From assembly GCA_033085395.1 (NCBI GenBank), contig MU853208.1:1-55945 (forward strand): a stretch of 55,945 nt of DNA, given 5' to 3'. Origin of the DNA: Xanthoparmelia taractica (lineage: Eukaryota; Ascomycota; Lecanoromycetes; Lecanorales; Parmeliaceae). A model generated the notes under the pieces. That model was given only the letters and a program-made list of their open reading frames with translations, was not told the origin of the DNA and searched no databases. The translations under genes were made by a program, and so were the position numbers. Positions 1 to 10,964 of the stretch are shown here, piece after piece. The stretch's first letter is position 1. Every line of letters begins with the position of its first letter.

Positions 1-116
1 CTTAAGCGAACGCTTATATAATTATAAAATTCTATAAATAGATTAAAAATATATAATTTTTTAAAAAAAGTTAAAAACGACTATGTTTAACAGATACCAC
101 ACCTTTTCGACCCGTA
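1..116 (-). repeat. Terminal repeat of a TIR transposon, partial copy
   Basis: Read on the minus strand this begins TACGGGTCGAAAAGGTGTGG and continues through TATCTGTTAAACATAGTCG to a T/A-rich stretch ending in CTTAAG. It matches position by position the left part of the complete 276-bp element at 19138, and also the right end of the window. Only the terminal part is present; the rest lies outside. Nearly all differences from the other copies are C/T or G/A transitions. Finding this repeat at both ends suggests that the assembly stops in a repeat. Confidence 0.75.
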
Positions 117-1900
117 ATTATAATTATTTACTAGCTTTCTATATCTAGCTAACTAAGTAGAGGGAGAGTATTTCGATACTCTTAAAGAATTCTTCTATTC
201 ATACTCCAGTCCTTCTAGACTAATTAGCTACTATTATTACTTTCGAACGGTAATCACCCACAAGGAGATAGATTTGATAGTAGTGCATACGAGAACCGAC
301 GATGTTCTAGAGTAGGACCTCAATACGCTTTAAAAAACGTGTCACAGCTCTCAAAGCTTATATGACTACGAAGACTACAACGTTTATTTTATTTTAATAT
401 AGATAGATAGAGACGTATTAATAAAGCGATCTCATAGGCTATATTCTCGACGAGAAGGAAAGAATACACGTATATAGCGTTATCGATGCCTAGAAGTTAG
501 CATAGAAACGATGGGAACTTTTGCGTATATAATAGCGTAATACCGTATATTCGGGATAGGGGAAAGAATAGGGTTCGCGGGGCCGAAAAGAATAACGGGG
601 ATCGAAGTGCCGCTATAAGGAATATCTACTAATAGATCTTATAAAAAGTAATAGAATTATAGGTCTACTAATAGTAGAAGAATCGAACTAGAACTAATAT
701 AGCTAGACTAGCTATAGCTAAGAATTCTTTTAATTTACTAGCTAGCTATCTACTTAAATAAGTATATAATAATATAAGAAAAGAAGACTATAAAGACGGT
801 TATAGGCCAGTATATATAGACGAGACTTCTAGGAATCTAGTCTATTTCTTAACTAAGATTAGGTGACTATTACATATAAATCTAATAGTGCTATCGGATT
901 AGTCCCTTACCGGGTAAGATATTGTCTTGTAGTATAACGAGTTAGTGCATAAATATTACTCTAGATCTTTACTATCGAGACTCTCTTATTCGATCTTTAG
1001 TCTCTATAGAGTATTATAGACGAAGAACTTATTTAATTAGCTTATCGATGCGGTGTCTAGTTACTAAGTAATCGTTAACTTCTTCTATAAAGTCTCTAAT
1101 TTAATCTAGTAGTTGTAGTTCTCGATCTTTTTAACTTTTATATATTTTTCTATCTTCGCTAAAGTTATAAATCTACGAATTTCTAAGTCTAAAAAAACGA
1201 GTCACTAAAGGGTATATATTCTCTCTAAAGCAGTAACTCTTGATAAGTGACTCTAGAATACATCGATATTATTACCCGTAGAGTATTAGGACTAGAAGAT
1301 AGTTAGAGTAGTGAGATAGAAGCTACAAATAGCCACGAATCGCTATATAGTATCTTTTATCTTTCTTCGAATCTTTTACTATGCTAAGTGCTTACTCGTT
1401 CGATCTTATAGAGTTCTCTTTTAAATCTTGGGTTCGGAGAGTTTTTAGACGCTCTAACTATCGGTGACGTGTCTTACTTTCGATATATAAGCGAAGAGAC
1501 TTGCAAATCTACTTAGGTTATAATCGTCTACTTAAGCGATATTGGCTAGGGAAAGAGCGTAGTGGCCGTAGTCGATACTGGGCCACGTTTTACATTTGCG
1601 CATTAGCGAATATCGTATGCCTTTGATACAGACTAACCTAGACAGTGACCAAGGGCGCTGGGGACGGGGATACGGGTAAATACCCTACTAAAACCCCTTA
1701 TACTTGATACTAAACTATCTACCTGCAGAGTACCGAGTATTCTTATATAACTATTAGCTCTATCTATTAGTTATTATATTTTCGTCGTTCTTACCTCCTT
1801 TAAGCTTTAATATAAATTCACTATATATGAAATTCTCGGCGCGGCTATTTACGATTTAATCTACGTTATGTACGAGATTGTTTTCGGCGAACTGTTTATA
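117..1900. other. RIP-mutated DNA without a recognisable gene
   Basis: TA-rich sequence with stops in every frame; I recognise no domain on either strand. Two patches keep CA and TG and are less mutated: about 245-360 and about 1540-1690 (GC-rich, ending in GGGGACGGGGATACGGGTAA). They may be remnants of sequence below the RIP copy-number or length threshold. Confidence 0.5.
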
Positions 1901-2299
1901 CTACATCAACAAAAAGTAAATTCTCCTTGAAGCTGGATTTTCGCGCAAATGGGTCGCTAATAGCCTATATTAAATTCGAAATTAGCGATAAGCTCGATTA
2001 GCAACTTCGAGTTACTATTAGCACGATTAGCACATATAGTAATTCTTATTCTTAATAATATTAATAATATTAATTAATAGATCGCTTCTAATATTAATGC
2101 AATATATATATATATAAGAAAAAGTTAATATTATTATTATAAATAGTGTTAAAATCGCGAGAATAGAAGTTGCTAATCGTGTTATTAGTAAGTTCGAGTT
2201 GCTAATAGTGCTAACGGGCTACTAACGCCGCTTTTGACGCTAATATCGGGAGTCGCCTATATTAAATTCACTAGTAGAATTTACTTTTTACCGATGTAG
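1901..2299. mobile_element. Candidate MITE (non-autonomous TIR element)
   Basis: The left end CTACATCAACAAAAAGTAAA (1901 on) and the reverse complement of the right end (2276-2299) form 24-bp inverted repeats. They differ only at three adjacent positions, all transitions compatible with RIP. Inside, a 15-bp direct repeat GCCTATATTAAATTC occurs at 1963 and 2255, and GATTAGCAACTT occurs in opposite orientation near each side. The centre is AT-rich simple sequence (TATATATATATA near 2100). No coding potential. I could not find a clear target-site duplication, so the class is unknown. Confidence 0.5.
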
Positions 2300-2329
2300 A
2301 TCGTTAGTATATATATAGTAGTCTAAGAA

Positions 2330-4622
2330 CCTTCGTAACGTTTAACGTAGTATCTCTAATAACCTATTAATACTCTATAAGTAGATAATATTATTACGTA
2401 AAGTACGACGAAATATCGCGCGGCTTCTTCTAATAGCTATAATCGTAATAGAGAGAAGATCGAGTAATATTTCTATATATTCTAGCGCTTTCTATATTTC
2501 TTTACGTCTTCGCTAGCCTAGATAAAAATTAAATAGATAGACTCTACGTTCTAAAGTCTCTAAAGAAGCGAAGTAATTATTTTACTAAAAGTAAGATTAT
2601 CGCTTGTACCGTCTTCGGCGCTCTCTCTACGAGTAAGATATTAGTTCTAGTAGCGTCTTATCGAATTTTAAAAGTACGTTCTCTCTCTATCTCGCTATAG
2701 ATTTTTCTCGTTACGTCGTTCTTAATTTATCTCGCTCTCTAGTTTAATATACGAGAATCTATACTACGAATTTAACTCCTTTCGGCTATTCGAGACTAAC
2801 TATTATTAAGATAGAATCGAGAGACTTAAAGAACTTAATCGAAATAAATAGAAATATCTATTCTATAAAAAAAGATAAGGGAAGAATAAAGATCTCCGAG
2901 CTTCGTTTAATACTAGCTTTAGAGACCTATTATTAGAGACTATAGACGCGAGTATAGCCGTTATACGCTAGATATCTAAGATTCTTTATTTTATATATAG
3001 CTATTATAAAGAGATTAGTGACGTCGAGAGTATTTATAGTCTCGATATTCGCTAGCAGGCCTAGATCGACGAGCTTAATACTATAGTAAACGACTTAATA
3101 TTTCGAAAAGATTAAGAGATAATAAGACTTCGAGACGAGAATAACGCGTATTAAGTTAGCGTTCGCTAGTTCGAGTGCGAGAGAGAGAAGCTTAAATAGA
3201 AATAAATAAGTATAGATAATACGCGTAAAATAATATAATTAAAGATAAAAAGATAAAAGAAGATAGAGATTAATAAAGTAAAATAAGAATTCTCGAATAA
3301 ATTAAAGACTAAAGTTAAATAAATAAGTAAAGAGCTCGAGAAGAAGATATAAGATCTAGAAATAAATAAAAATAAACTAAAAAATATAATTAAGAAATTT
3401 AAGAAGAAAAATATATAGATCTAGTAAAATTTAAATTAATAAAAAAAGAGTTTAGAACTCGATAAGAGAAGCTTCTAATTATATATTATATATCTAAAAG
3501 TAAAACTATATTAGATTAATACGATCTTTACGATATTATCGTGAATATCTAAATTCTAGTAATTATTAATCTCGTCTACGTTCTATAAGTCACGATTAAT
3601 TAGAAATCGTAGTATCGAGAGCTTTCGTTAACTATAGAAGCGTATTTAAAATATAGCGATTAATAAGTTTAGATTTCTATCTAAGAATATATAGTCGATA
3701 TATTAATTAATATAAATAGAAAATGCTCTAAGACAGCGTTATTAATATCGTTTATAGTTAGATAGCGATACGGTTCGAAATTAGCTATTTAGCGTTAGCG
3801 AGATTTTTAGATATTCGTCGCTATCTATCGAAAGCCGTAACGTACGCTATCTAAAACTTTCTATTAATAATAACTATCTCTATTATAAAGCGACGATATT
3901 TCGCGGAATCGATAGCGATAGTAGAACGTAAGTCTAATATATAGCTAATAGATTCGATTTTAGATACTATCTTAAACGTTTTAGCGACGACTTCAAGCAA
4001 AGATTTATTCTAGGGATTAACAACGGTTAATAGACTTAATCGTCATAATTTATATAATTTCTCGATAATAATTAATATCTCTATTAAATCTAGTTAGAAT
4101 AGTATTGTAGATAAAATCTTAGACGTACTTTATTATTTACGAAGTCTCGCTAATTAGCGACTATCTATTAAGCTTACGAAGATTACAAGTATAGCTATTA
4201 AGCTTTAGAGTGCCCTTCGAAAGAATAGTTATCGAATCGATTTCGACTATAACTCTTCGATAGATAATTAGTAGAAATAGAATTTTATCGATAACGTAGC
4301 GATAAATAGCTCTATAATGATAAACTCGCTTAACGAAATACTCGTAGATTAACTATCTTTAAAATCCTTTATACTATTCTCTCGAATTATAGACTTTTTT
4401 AACTCTAATTATACTAGCCCTTATATTTTATACGCGAGATCGACTTTTTCTTAGAATTCTCTAGCTTTTTAAATAGATCGTTAGAAAATTAAGTATATCG
4501 ATTACGCGACGAAGAAATTTAAATATAATCTATATAGAGAATTTAGCGCTTAATCTTTATAAATAATAGATAAACGTTAAGAAGATTAGTCGACTCTATA
4601 TTATAGTAATAATTAAGTTCGT
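2330..4622 (+). pseudogene. Long RIP-degraded reading frame, coiled-coil protein of unknown function
   Basis: One forward frame (codons starting at positions equal to 2 modulo 3) can be followed for about 760 codons without a frameshift. It is broken only by TAA, TAG and occasional TGA codons, at places where Gln, Trp or Arg codons would be expected before RIP. Around 3040-3460 the frame gives a charged heptad-like stretch (DELNTIVNDL, RLRDENNAY, then Lys/Glu-rich), which looks like a coiled coil. Upstream are segments such as RIERLKELNRNK and FNTSFRDLLLET; downstream are YEDYKYSY and RLTIFKILYTIL. I do not recognise the family. It may be the gag or accessory protein of an unrecognised element, or a captured host gene. 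Start and end are approximate; it begins just after the candidate MITE. Confidence 0.5.
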
Positions 4623-5000
4623 TAAGTTTTAGTATAATAAGGAAGGGACAACTTAGACGCGAGGGCGAATTACTAGTAATTAACAATTAAGGGATGTACT
4701 ATGAATACGTTGCTCTTCTATAAGGGGCGCTTTACCACTATACCATAGACTTAAAAATATAAGTCATGGGGGAGGGTTCCGCGCTTCATACGAAGGCGGA
4801 CCCTATTATTCTCTATATGTTAGGCCTAGGCCTGACATCTTCCTTAATACTTTATGCGCTAGCCCGATTCCATTAGAAGTCTAAAGCACTGTAACGTTAA
4901 CAGCTCGTTTTCCATTAAATAAGTGTAATATTTTAATATATTATTTAGTATACTCTTCTTTACTCGAGGAAAATAAGACTAGAATAAGAGGACGTAGTAG
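4623..5000. other. Less-mutated spacer between two degraded frames
   Basis: Keeps CA, TG and GC-rich words (for example GGGGGAGGGTTCCGCGC near 4770 and TAGGCCTAGGCCTGACATC near 4823). It separates two degraded reading frames that run in the same direction. No open frame or known motif is seen. Confidence 0.4.
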
Positions 5001-6690
5001 AGATTATCGACACTACTAACACCTCGCTTCTTCGGGAGTCTGCGGAGCTTGTATTCGTCCACGAGGACTTTTTATACTATTAACGATATACTAGTTAGTT
5101 AGGTTAGTTTCTACGTAATAATAATATAGCGAGGTCTTTTATATTAATTATATTTCTCTTAATACTATAGCTCGCGATCGCTTTAATCGAGAGAATATAT
5201 ATTTAAAGTTCGCTAATAATTGTTTAGACTCTTATTAGCTCGCACTCTCGGATAGCGATCTAAGGTTTACTAAGGGAGCGTTCTAAAATCTTCTACGAGA
5301 GCGGCTTAAAGAAAGCTCTTAGAGAATTTATCTATATCGAAGCAGAATCTAATCGTAGATTCGTTAGTCTTAGTTATATATAAGCGCTAGAAAGAACTTA
5401 GTATAGCTAATCTACTTTACTTCTTAAGAGATAATATTTTACTTTCTTAATTAAAGGAAATAAAATAAGTATTTAGATAATATATATAAGAGCGTTGTTT
5501 ATAACGGCGATAATATAAGATATTAGATCGAGAGTAAAGCTTAAGCGAATTAGTATTAATTATCTAACTAGCTTAATTAAGTATAGAACGAGTATTTTAA
5601 GCTAGGCCTACGATAGTTAAAGTTATATACTAGATATCTTTCGAGCTTTAGTATACTTTATCGAGTAGTATAGCTCTAAGACTTCGCTACTTTCGCTTTA
5701 GTAATCGAGTTAATTTTACTAACGAGATCTTAGAGATATTAATAGTTAAGATCGAAGCTAGATTTTAGCGAGCTAAGAGAATTTATAATCTTATCGAAGA
5801 TCTTCGTAATATTCTAGATTATACTAAAGAAGTAGTATCTAACGTCTCGGCTAATAAAGAGCGTAGTAATCTAAACTAGATACTACGAAAAGTATAAAAA
5901 AGAATAAGTAGCGATAATATAAATCTACTCTTTAATAGTATAATCTTTCGAACTACCTTCGCTAATCTATTCGAGTAAGTCGATAACTTTATAGAGAGAT
6001 ATACTAGGAAAACACTACGACCGCCTTTTAATTCTTAGTTATATCGATATAGTAATTCGTTCTCTCGCTTCGAAGACGAATTTATCGACGAAATTACGTT
6101 TAGTTTTACCTTAGATATATATACTTTATAGGAAAGCTAGAGCGAATATAGAATATCCGGTTCGATATTATATCTACGCGATATCTATAATACGATATTA
6201 GATCTAATAGACGAAGTGGAAAAGTACCTCGTAAAGACGTAGATAAATAAGTAACGGGCTACTAGAAATAAAGAGCTATACTTATTACTACTTATATTAT
6301 CTAGCGATTCCTTTTATTAAACGGAGTATATAACGAGACAAGACTATAATAGAGAATTAAGAGGCTGGCTTAGCGATCTTTAATACGTCTAAGATTAAAG
6401 CAAGCGATATACCTCTATAGCGTGTTTAATAGTTCCAGGATTAATCACTAAGCGAGAAAATAAGCAATAAATTTAGACGAATATCTCTACTAGGATTTAG
6501 TATCTAAAAGCGTATTAATTAAATTCTTATCTTACGAACGTCTAGTCTATTGATCCGACTACTCTAATAACTACTTTTTACGATCTAAATTTATTAATAT
6601 AGCGTTTTTAGATAACTTTAAGAAGAGATTTTTATCTTCTCTCGAGCCGTTAATAGTCGACGAATATTAATCCCGTATTTAGAGTATCGT
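5001..6690 (+). pseudogene. Second long RIP-degraded reading frame, unknown function
   Basis: A single forward frame (codons at positions divisible by 3) runs about 560 codons with no frameshift; its stops are at Gln- or Trp-type positions. Readable stretches include NLIVDSLVLV, LLYFLRDN, ERSNLNQILRKVQKRI, SFSRFEDEFIDE and DLIDEVEKYLVK. The amino-acid mix is normal and mostly helical-looking, unlike the two other frames, and the part after about 5970 carries fewer stops than its neighbours. No catalytic motif or zinc finger is visible. It lies 0.4 kb downstream of the first degraded frame in the same orientation, so both may belong to one element. The family is not recognised; the 5' limit is uncertain because the first 100 codons read less well. 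Confidence 0.5.
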
Positions 6691-6741
6691 AATAGAACTA
6701 ATAAATTAAAGATATTTGATTAAAGATATTAATCGCGTCAC

Positions 6742-6768
6742 GCACTAAGCGAGGGACGAGCTTAGTGC
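6742..6768. other. Short perfect hairpin at the pogo-like element's left end
   Basis: GCACTAAGC and GCTTAGTGC are perfect inverted repeats separated by a 9-base GC-rich loop, embedded in CGCGTCACGCACTAAGCGAG. The position about 90 bases before a transposase start fits the terminal inverted repeat of a pogo/Fot-type element, but the matching right end is not in the window. Confidence 0.4.
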
Positions 6769-6857
6769 TACTTAATTATGAATTAAAGTTAGTTATACAC
6801 TAAAAATCGTTAAAAATTAATTACTTTATTATTAAATTCTCTTATATCTATATCACT

Positions 6858-7197
6858 ATGAATTAATTAAATATAGCTACTAAAATACGTATTAAGGACG
6901 CAATCAATATCATAAATACGCGCAAGAACGCGAAACACTCAGCAATTGCAAGAGAATTTCACGTCCCATACGATCGACTCCGCAATCGACTTGCTAGAAC
7001 TCTATCTAAGTCAGAGGTACGAGGTCTTTATCGTAGACTTCTTATATCTAATTAGAACCTAGTCTTGAGTTTATTCTATTAGAAACCTAGCAATATAGGC
7101 AATTCAGCCCGTCTAAACAATATTAGAAATAAGGCAAATCGACTTCTACGTTAGATATATAATTTTATAAACTCTTCTCCTCTCATTAAATCTAAAT
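6858..7197 (+). pseudogene. pogo/Fot-like transposase, N-terminal fragment
   Basis: From ATG the frame reads a helix-turn-helix of the Psq/CENP-B type: KIRIKDAINIINTRKNAKHS followed by AIAREFHVPYDRLRNRLART, then a second region resembling the CENP-B DNA-binding domain (NLVLSLFY, NSARLNNIRNKANRLL). In pogo/Fot/Tigger transposases these domains bind the terminal repeats; the DDE catalytic domain would follow, but it is absent. The frame stops where a solo YR-element repeat begins (AAATTCGAATAG). It is clearly less RIP-mutated than its surroundings (many CA and TG). Only three stop codons interrupt it, one next to the start and two farther in, at Gln- or Trp-type positions. It is a truncated, dead gene. 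Confidence 0.7.
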
Positions 7198-7593
7198 TCG
7201 AATAGTAAGACTATGAATTAGTGTGTCTTATGATTTAGCCCCTGTTTTAGATACATACGCAGATGCGGGGAACACGTGTCTTCGAGAGCACTATATGTAT
7301 AAATCTTATATTATTAGTTGACTCTTTATTCGAATTCTTCTTACTTAGAGTAATCGTATTTTTTTATCTTACTTATTCACGTCTGTATATAGCTATCTAA
7401 TTAGACACTTCAGATCTATATCGTATAGATATAGGGAGTTTTCTAGCGTTGAAGCACGTTTAGGGGCCTATCTAGGCCTGTTAACGATCTAGCTGAGTTT
7501 ACTAACTGCTGACCTTAGCGTTGAGACGACTTAATTAACTATCTATAGTACTGCTTGGTTTCGATTTGTATGCCTTTATGAATAAGAACACTA
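7198..7593 (+). repeat. Solo A-B repeat of the YR retrotransposon family
   Basis: Starts TCGAATAGTAAGACTATGAA and ends AATAAGAACACTAA. The whole unit is alignable with the A2-B2 ends of the elements at 13850-18453 and 35163-40742 and with the solo copy at 19450. It holds the family landmarks ACACGTGTCTTCGAGAG, CTCTTTATTCGAATTCTTCT and GTTTTCTAGCG. No internal region is attached. It interrupts the pogo-like transposase. Most likely a recombination remnant, comparable to a solo LTR. Confidence 0.75.
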
Positions 7594-8400
7594 ACTTTAA
7601 TTACTATAAAGAAATCTTTCTACTCTGCGGCTTCTTTATACTCTATAGCTTTTAATTACTATAGAGATTTCTCTACTCTACGATTCTCGCTTCTAAAATC
7701 TTCGCAGCCTTAGAATTCTTATCTATAAAACTTTTATTCTCTTATAGTTCTTATTTCGTCTAAGTTTCTCTCTAAAAATTCTTTATATCTCTATAGAAAA
7801 GTTTTTACTTCGTCTAAGTTTCTTTACTTAATCTAAATTCGAGTAAAAAGATCGCTCTTTTCGATATACTCGAACGTCGTTTTAAGTAGCTTTTATACTA
7901 GGGTCCCTTGCCTCTGCTATATTATATAATACGCTCTCCCTACTCTCCTTCCCACTCTTTTAATAGCTATATAGAGACTTGCGCCCTAGTTAATCGCGTC
8001 GAGTTAAGACGTTCGTTTCTTTACTATTTCGTTAATTATTTTATTACTTCTCTATAGATCGCTTATCTAAATTTCGATATATAGTCGAATAATATAGAGC
8101 TAGGAAGGCGAAGAGAGAATAAAAGAAAAAAAGAGAAAGGGAGAATATTAGAATTCTCTACTATTTTAGATATCTATAAAGATAGTTCTACTTCTCTTCG
8201 TGTTTCTATCTATCTTTCTCTATATCTAAGTTACTTTTCTCTATTTATCACTATTCTTAAGAATTTATATTCGCCCTTTAATATATAGATAATCTTTTTT
8301 ATCGCTATTCGCTATAGCTCGTCGTAAAGTATTACTATAAATTTAATAGTAATACGCGAATTTCTCTTATATCTTTCTCTTAACGAGAAGCCCGCTCTTA
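7594..8400. other. RIP-mutated DNA upstream of a DUF3435 relic
   Basis: Pyrimidine-rich on this strand (CTTTCT and TCTCTAT runs, 7600-8330). Includes a purine-rich block AAAGAAAAAAAGAGAAAGGG near 8125. No frame or domain recognised; it could hold the 5' flank of the following gene. Confidence 0.4.
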
Positions 8401-8419
8401 ACTCGAGAATACTATAACG

Positions 8420-10660
8420 TATAATATAAGAAGATCGATAAAAACTATTAATTAACGACTCTTTATACTAATATTATTAATTTATATATCGATTATCTCG
8501 AAAATTTATAAAGAGAGTAAGTTAACTTCTAATATAGATTCTATCGCTATTTTACTTAGATTATTAATTCTCGATCTCTAGATATTACGATATCGTCGAT
8601 ATCGATTCTTATTATATACTTAAAAGATCGATAATAAGTCGAATTAAGAACTTTTTTATTAGATATATAATAACTACTTTATTAAGAAAATTAGTTCTAT
8701 CGAGATCTATTAATATTAACTAAGCTAGCTCTATATTAAATAGAAAGATTAATAGATTAGTTCGTTAATCTTAAAGGAAATCTATAATATAATTAAAAGC
8801 GTATACGTTAATACTTTTATATACGAGTAATTAAAATAGTTTATTAACGATTTACTAGCCGAAGAATATAGACTAGATAATAGCGAAATCGATAAGTCTC
8901 TCTTAGATATAATAGATTTCATAAAGCTATTACGTTATTATTAGATAAGTAATATTAATATTTTTTCTTATAAACGATAACGAATTTAGCTAGTAACAAT
9001 TTTATTAGTCGCGATATTTATTAAATTTCGATTTAAAGCTCTTCTCGGAATTATCTATCGCGATCTAAATTTATTCGTTTAGCGCGATAAGATTATCGAA
9101 GAAGTAGCGCTTATCTTATAGTTTAAATTTATTCAAATTAAGTTTTATAAAAAGCGTAAGAGATTATAAGTAATAGTTAAGAAATTAAGTTTATTACTCT
9201 AATAGATATATAAGAAAATCTATATATTCTTTATTAATATTAATGTTATATTTTATATTATATCTTATATTATTAGTCTCGTCTATAACGATAACGTCTA
9301 TCTCTTTTTAAATATAAATCTTAGAATAATTCTAACGCTAGACGTCTTAAAAAAACTAAAGTACTAATTAATTTTATAGAAAGAGAATATACTAAACGTA
9401 CTATTATTTTATATATCTATATAAATCGCTAAAGACTATATTATCTCGGTCGATATGGCGCTCTCTTACGAGAAGTATTACGAGTAAATTAAATATGTAG
9501 AAGAAGAGACTAGCTTCGTATAAATCTTTACGACCTATTATCTTTAATAAGCGATAGAAAATATTATTATTAGTAAGTCTTAAGACTTCTAATTCTACGA
9601 AGTCTAGACTAATATAAATATTTACTAAATAATTCTAATTCTAATAAGGTCGTCTATAATCTAATTATAGATTATACTAATTTAGCTATCTTCTAGCGTA
9701 ACTATCTATCCCGTATAATTCGATACGATATTTAAGCTATATATAGCGATATAGCGTCTCGGACGAAGTAAATTTAAGCGGCTAATCGAATAAGTTAACG
9801 AATCGATTCCTAATAATTTAAAGAGCTTATCGACGCGTAGAGTATAAATATTCGCTAGGAGAAAGAAATCTAGAAGCTTTATAATCATCGAAATAAACTA
9901 TTTAGCGTATTCGATACTAGTTTATTTAATTTACTATATAGAAGAATAAGCTATCTATAATTAATATAAGAAGACTAAATAAATTATAAATTAAAAGATT
10001 AAAGCGCGAGAGTAGAAATTTATAAAGAAGATTTAAAAAGAATATAATATTATCGCTTCGATATAAGATATACGAGCGTAGCTCGAGAAAGATATAGAGT
10101 TACTTAGTTCTATTCTTTATATCTTAAAGCGTATTTACTACGCGTTTATAGAATAATTACGTATCGCTAAGATCTTCTTCGACTTATTATTAGCTTATAA
10201 TACTAAGAATAATATAGATTAGCGAGTTTTTATTATCGATAATATAATATCGCTCTATATTTGATAGAAGAGAGTATTTTATAAAGCTCGCTAAATATAA
10301 AGAATTTAGACGAGAGAAAGAAATTCTAATAATAATATAGAACGTCTTTTAAAGATTATTAAGTTCGAGTTTAAATCGGATTTCTCGATTCTCTATCTCT
10401 TTTTAATTAGATATAAACTCTACTAATATCTTTACTATCTCGATAATATCGATCTATCTTTAGAGAAGCGACTCTATAATCTCGATAGTAAATATTCGTT
10501 ATAGCGATACTTCGATTATTATTATTCTTTTCGATTTCGCGAACTCTATTCTTTCTCTTATCTCGAATATATAATATTTACGCTTAATAGTATAATATAT
10601 TTTAAAAACTATATAGTACTCGTTTACGAAATCTATATATTTAATAGAATTTAGTATATT
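8420..10660 (+). pseudogene. DUF3435-type tyrosine recombinase with C-terminal zinc finger, RIP-degraded
   Basis: The frame at 2 modulo 3 reads, in the expected order, segments typical of fungal DUF3435 proteins: EYRLDNSEIDKSLLDIIDF then IKLLRYY.ISNINIFSYKR (8864-8980), VAIFIKFRFKALLGIIYRDL (about 9012-9070), ILTLDVLKKLK, SVDMALSYEKYYE, and TTYY followed by the position of the family's FRRA motif (9527-9550, Arg codons mutated). The C-terminus (10433-10640) resembles the family's zinc-finger tail: LSLEKRLYNLDSKYSL, then pairs of Tyr and Phe where Cys and His are expected, as RIP would produce. The piece with FQRNYLSR-like text near 9691 is in another frame, so one frameshift lies between. DUF3435 proteins belong to the tyrosine-recombinase superfamily, and some are the captains that move Starship elements; whether this one was is not shown. 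Dead gene; limits approximate. Confidence 0.75.
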
Positions 10661-10964
10661 TTATAGAGTTTTAGACTAATTATTAATTTTTCTAGTCTTA
10701 TATATTAATTATATATACTAGAGAAACTATTCTATAATATATTTATCTTAATATTTTAACGATTTAAAAAGCTCTAATACTAGTAGAGTAGAAATATTCT
10801 ATAATTTTCTAGATTCGTCTCTATAAGACTATACTCTAATATAGCGTTTTAACTCGAAGAATATATATTCTTCGAGAATATACTTTTAATTCGATATTAC
10901 TTTTAAATTATATAGTCTTCGAGTTTATAAATATTTTAAGCTTACTTATACTCGAAATTTATAT
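10661..10964. other. RIP-mutated spacer after the DUF3435 relic
   Basis: AT-rich; contains the direct near-repeat TCGAAGAATATATATTCTTC (self-complementary, about 10854-10873). No gene seen. Confidence 0.4.

Noticed and set aside
4685..4750. tRNA-like A-box on the minus strand (TGGTATAGTGG) with a short CTATG/CATAG stem
   Set aside because: The distance between the presumed acceptor halves is about 40 bases, too short for a tRNA, and no B-box or anticodon arm is found.
9706..9888. Minus-strand 60-residue open frame
   Set aside because: It lies antisense within the DUF3435 relic and has no domain.
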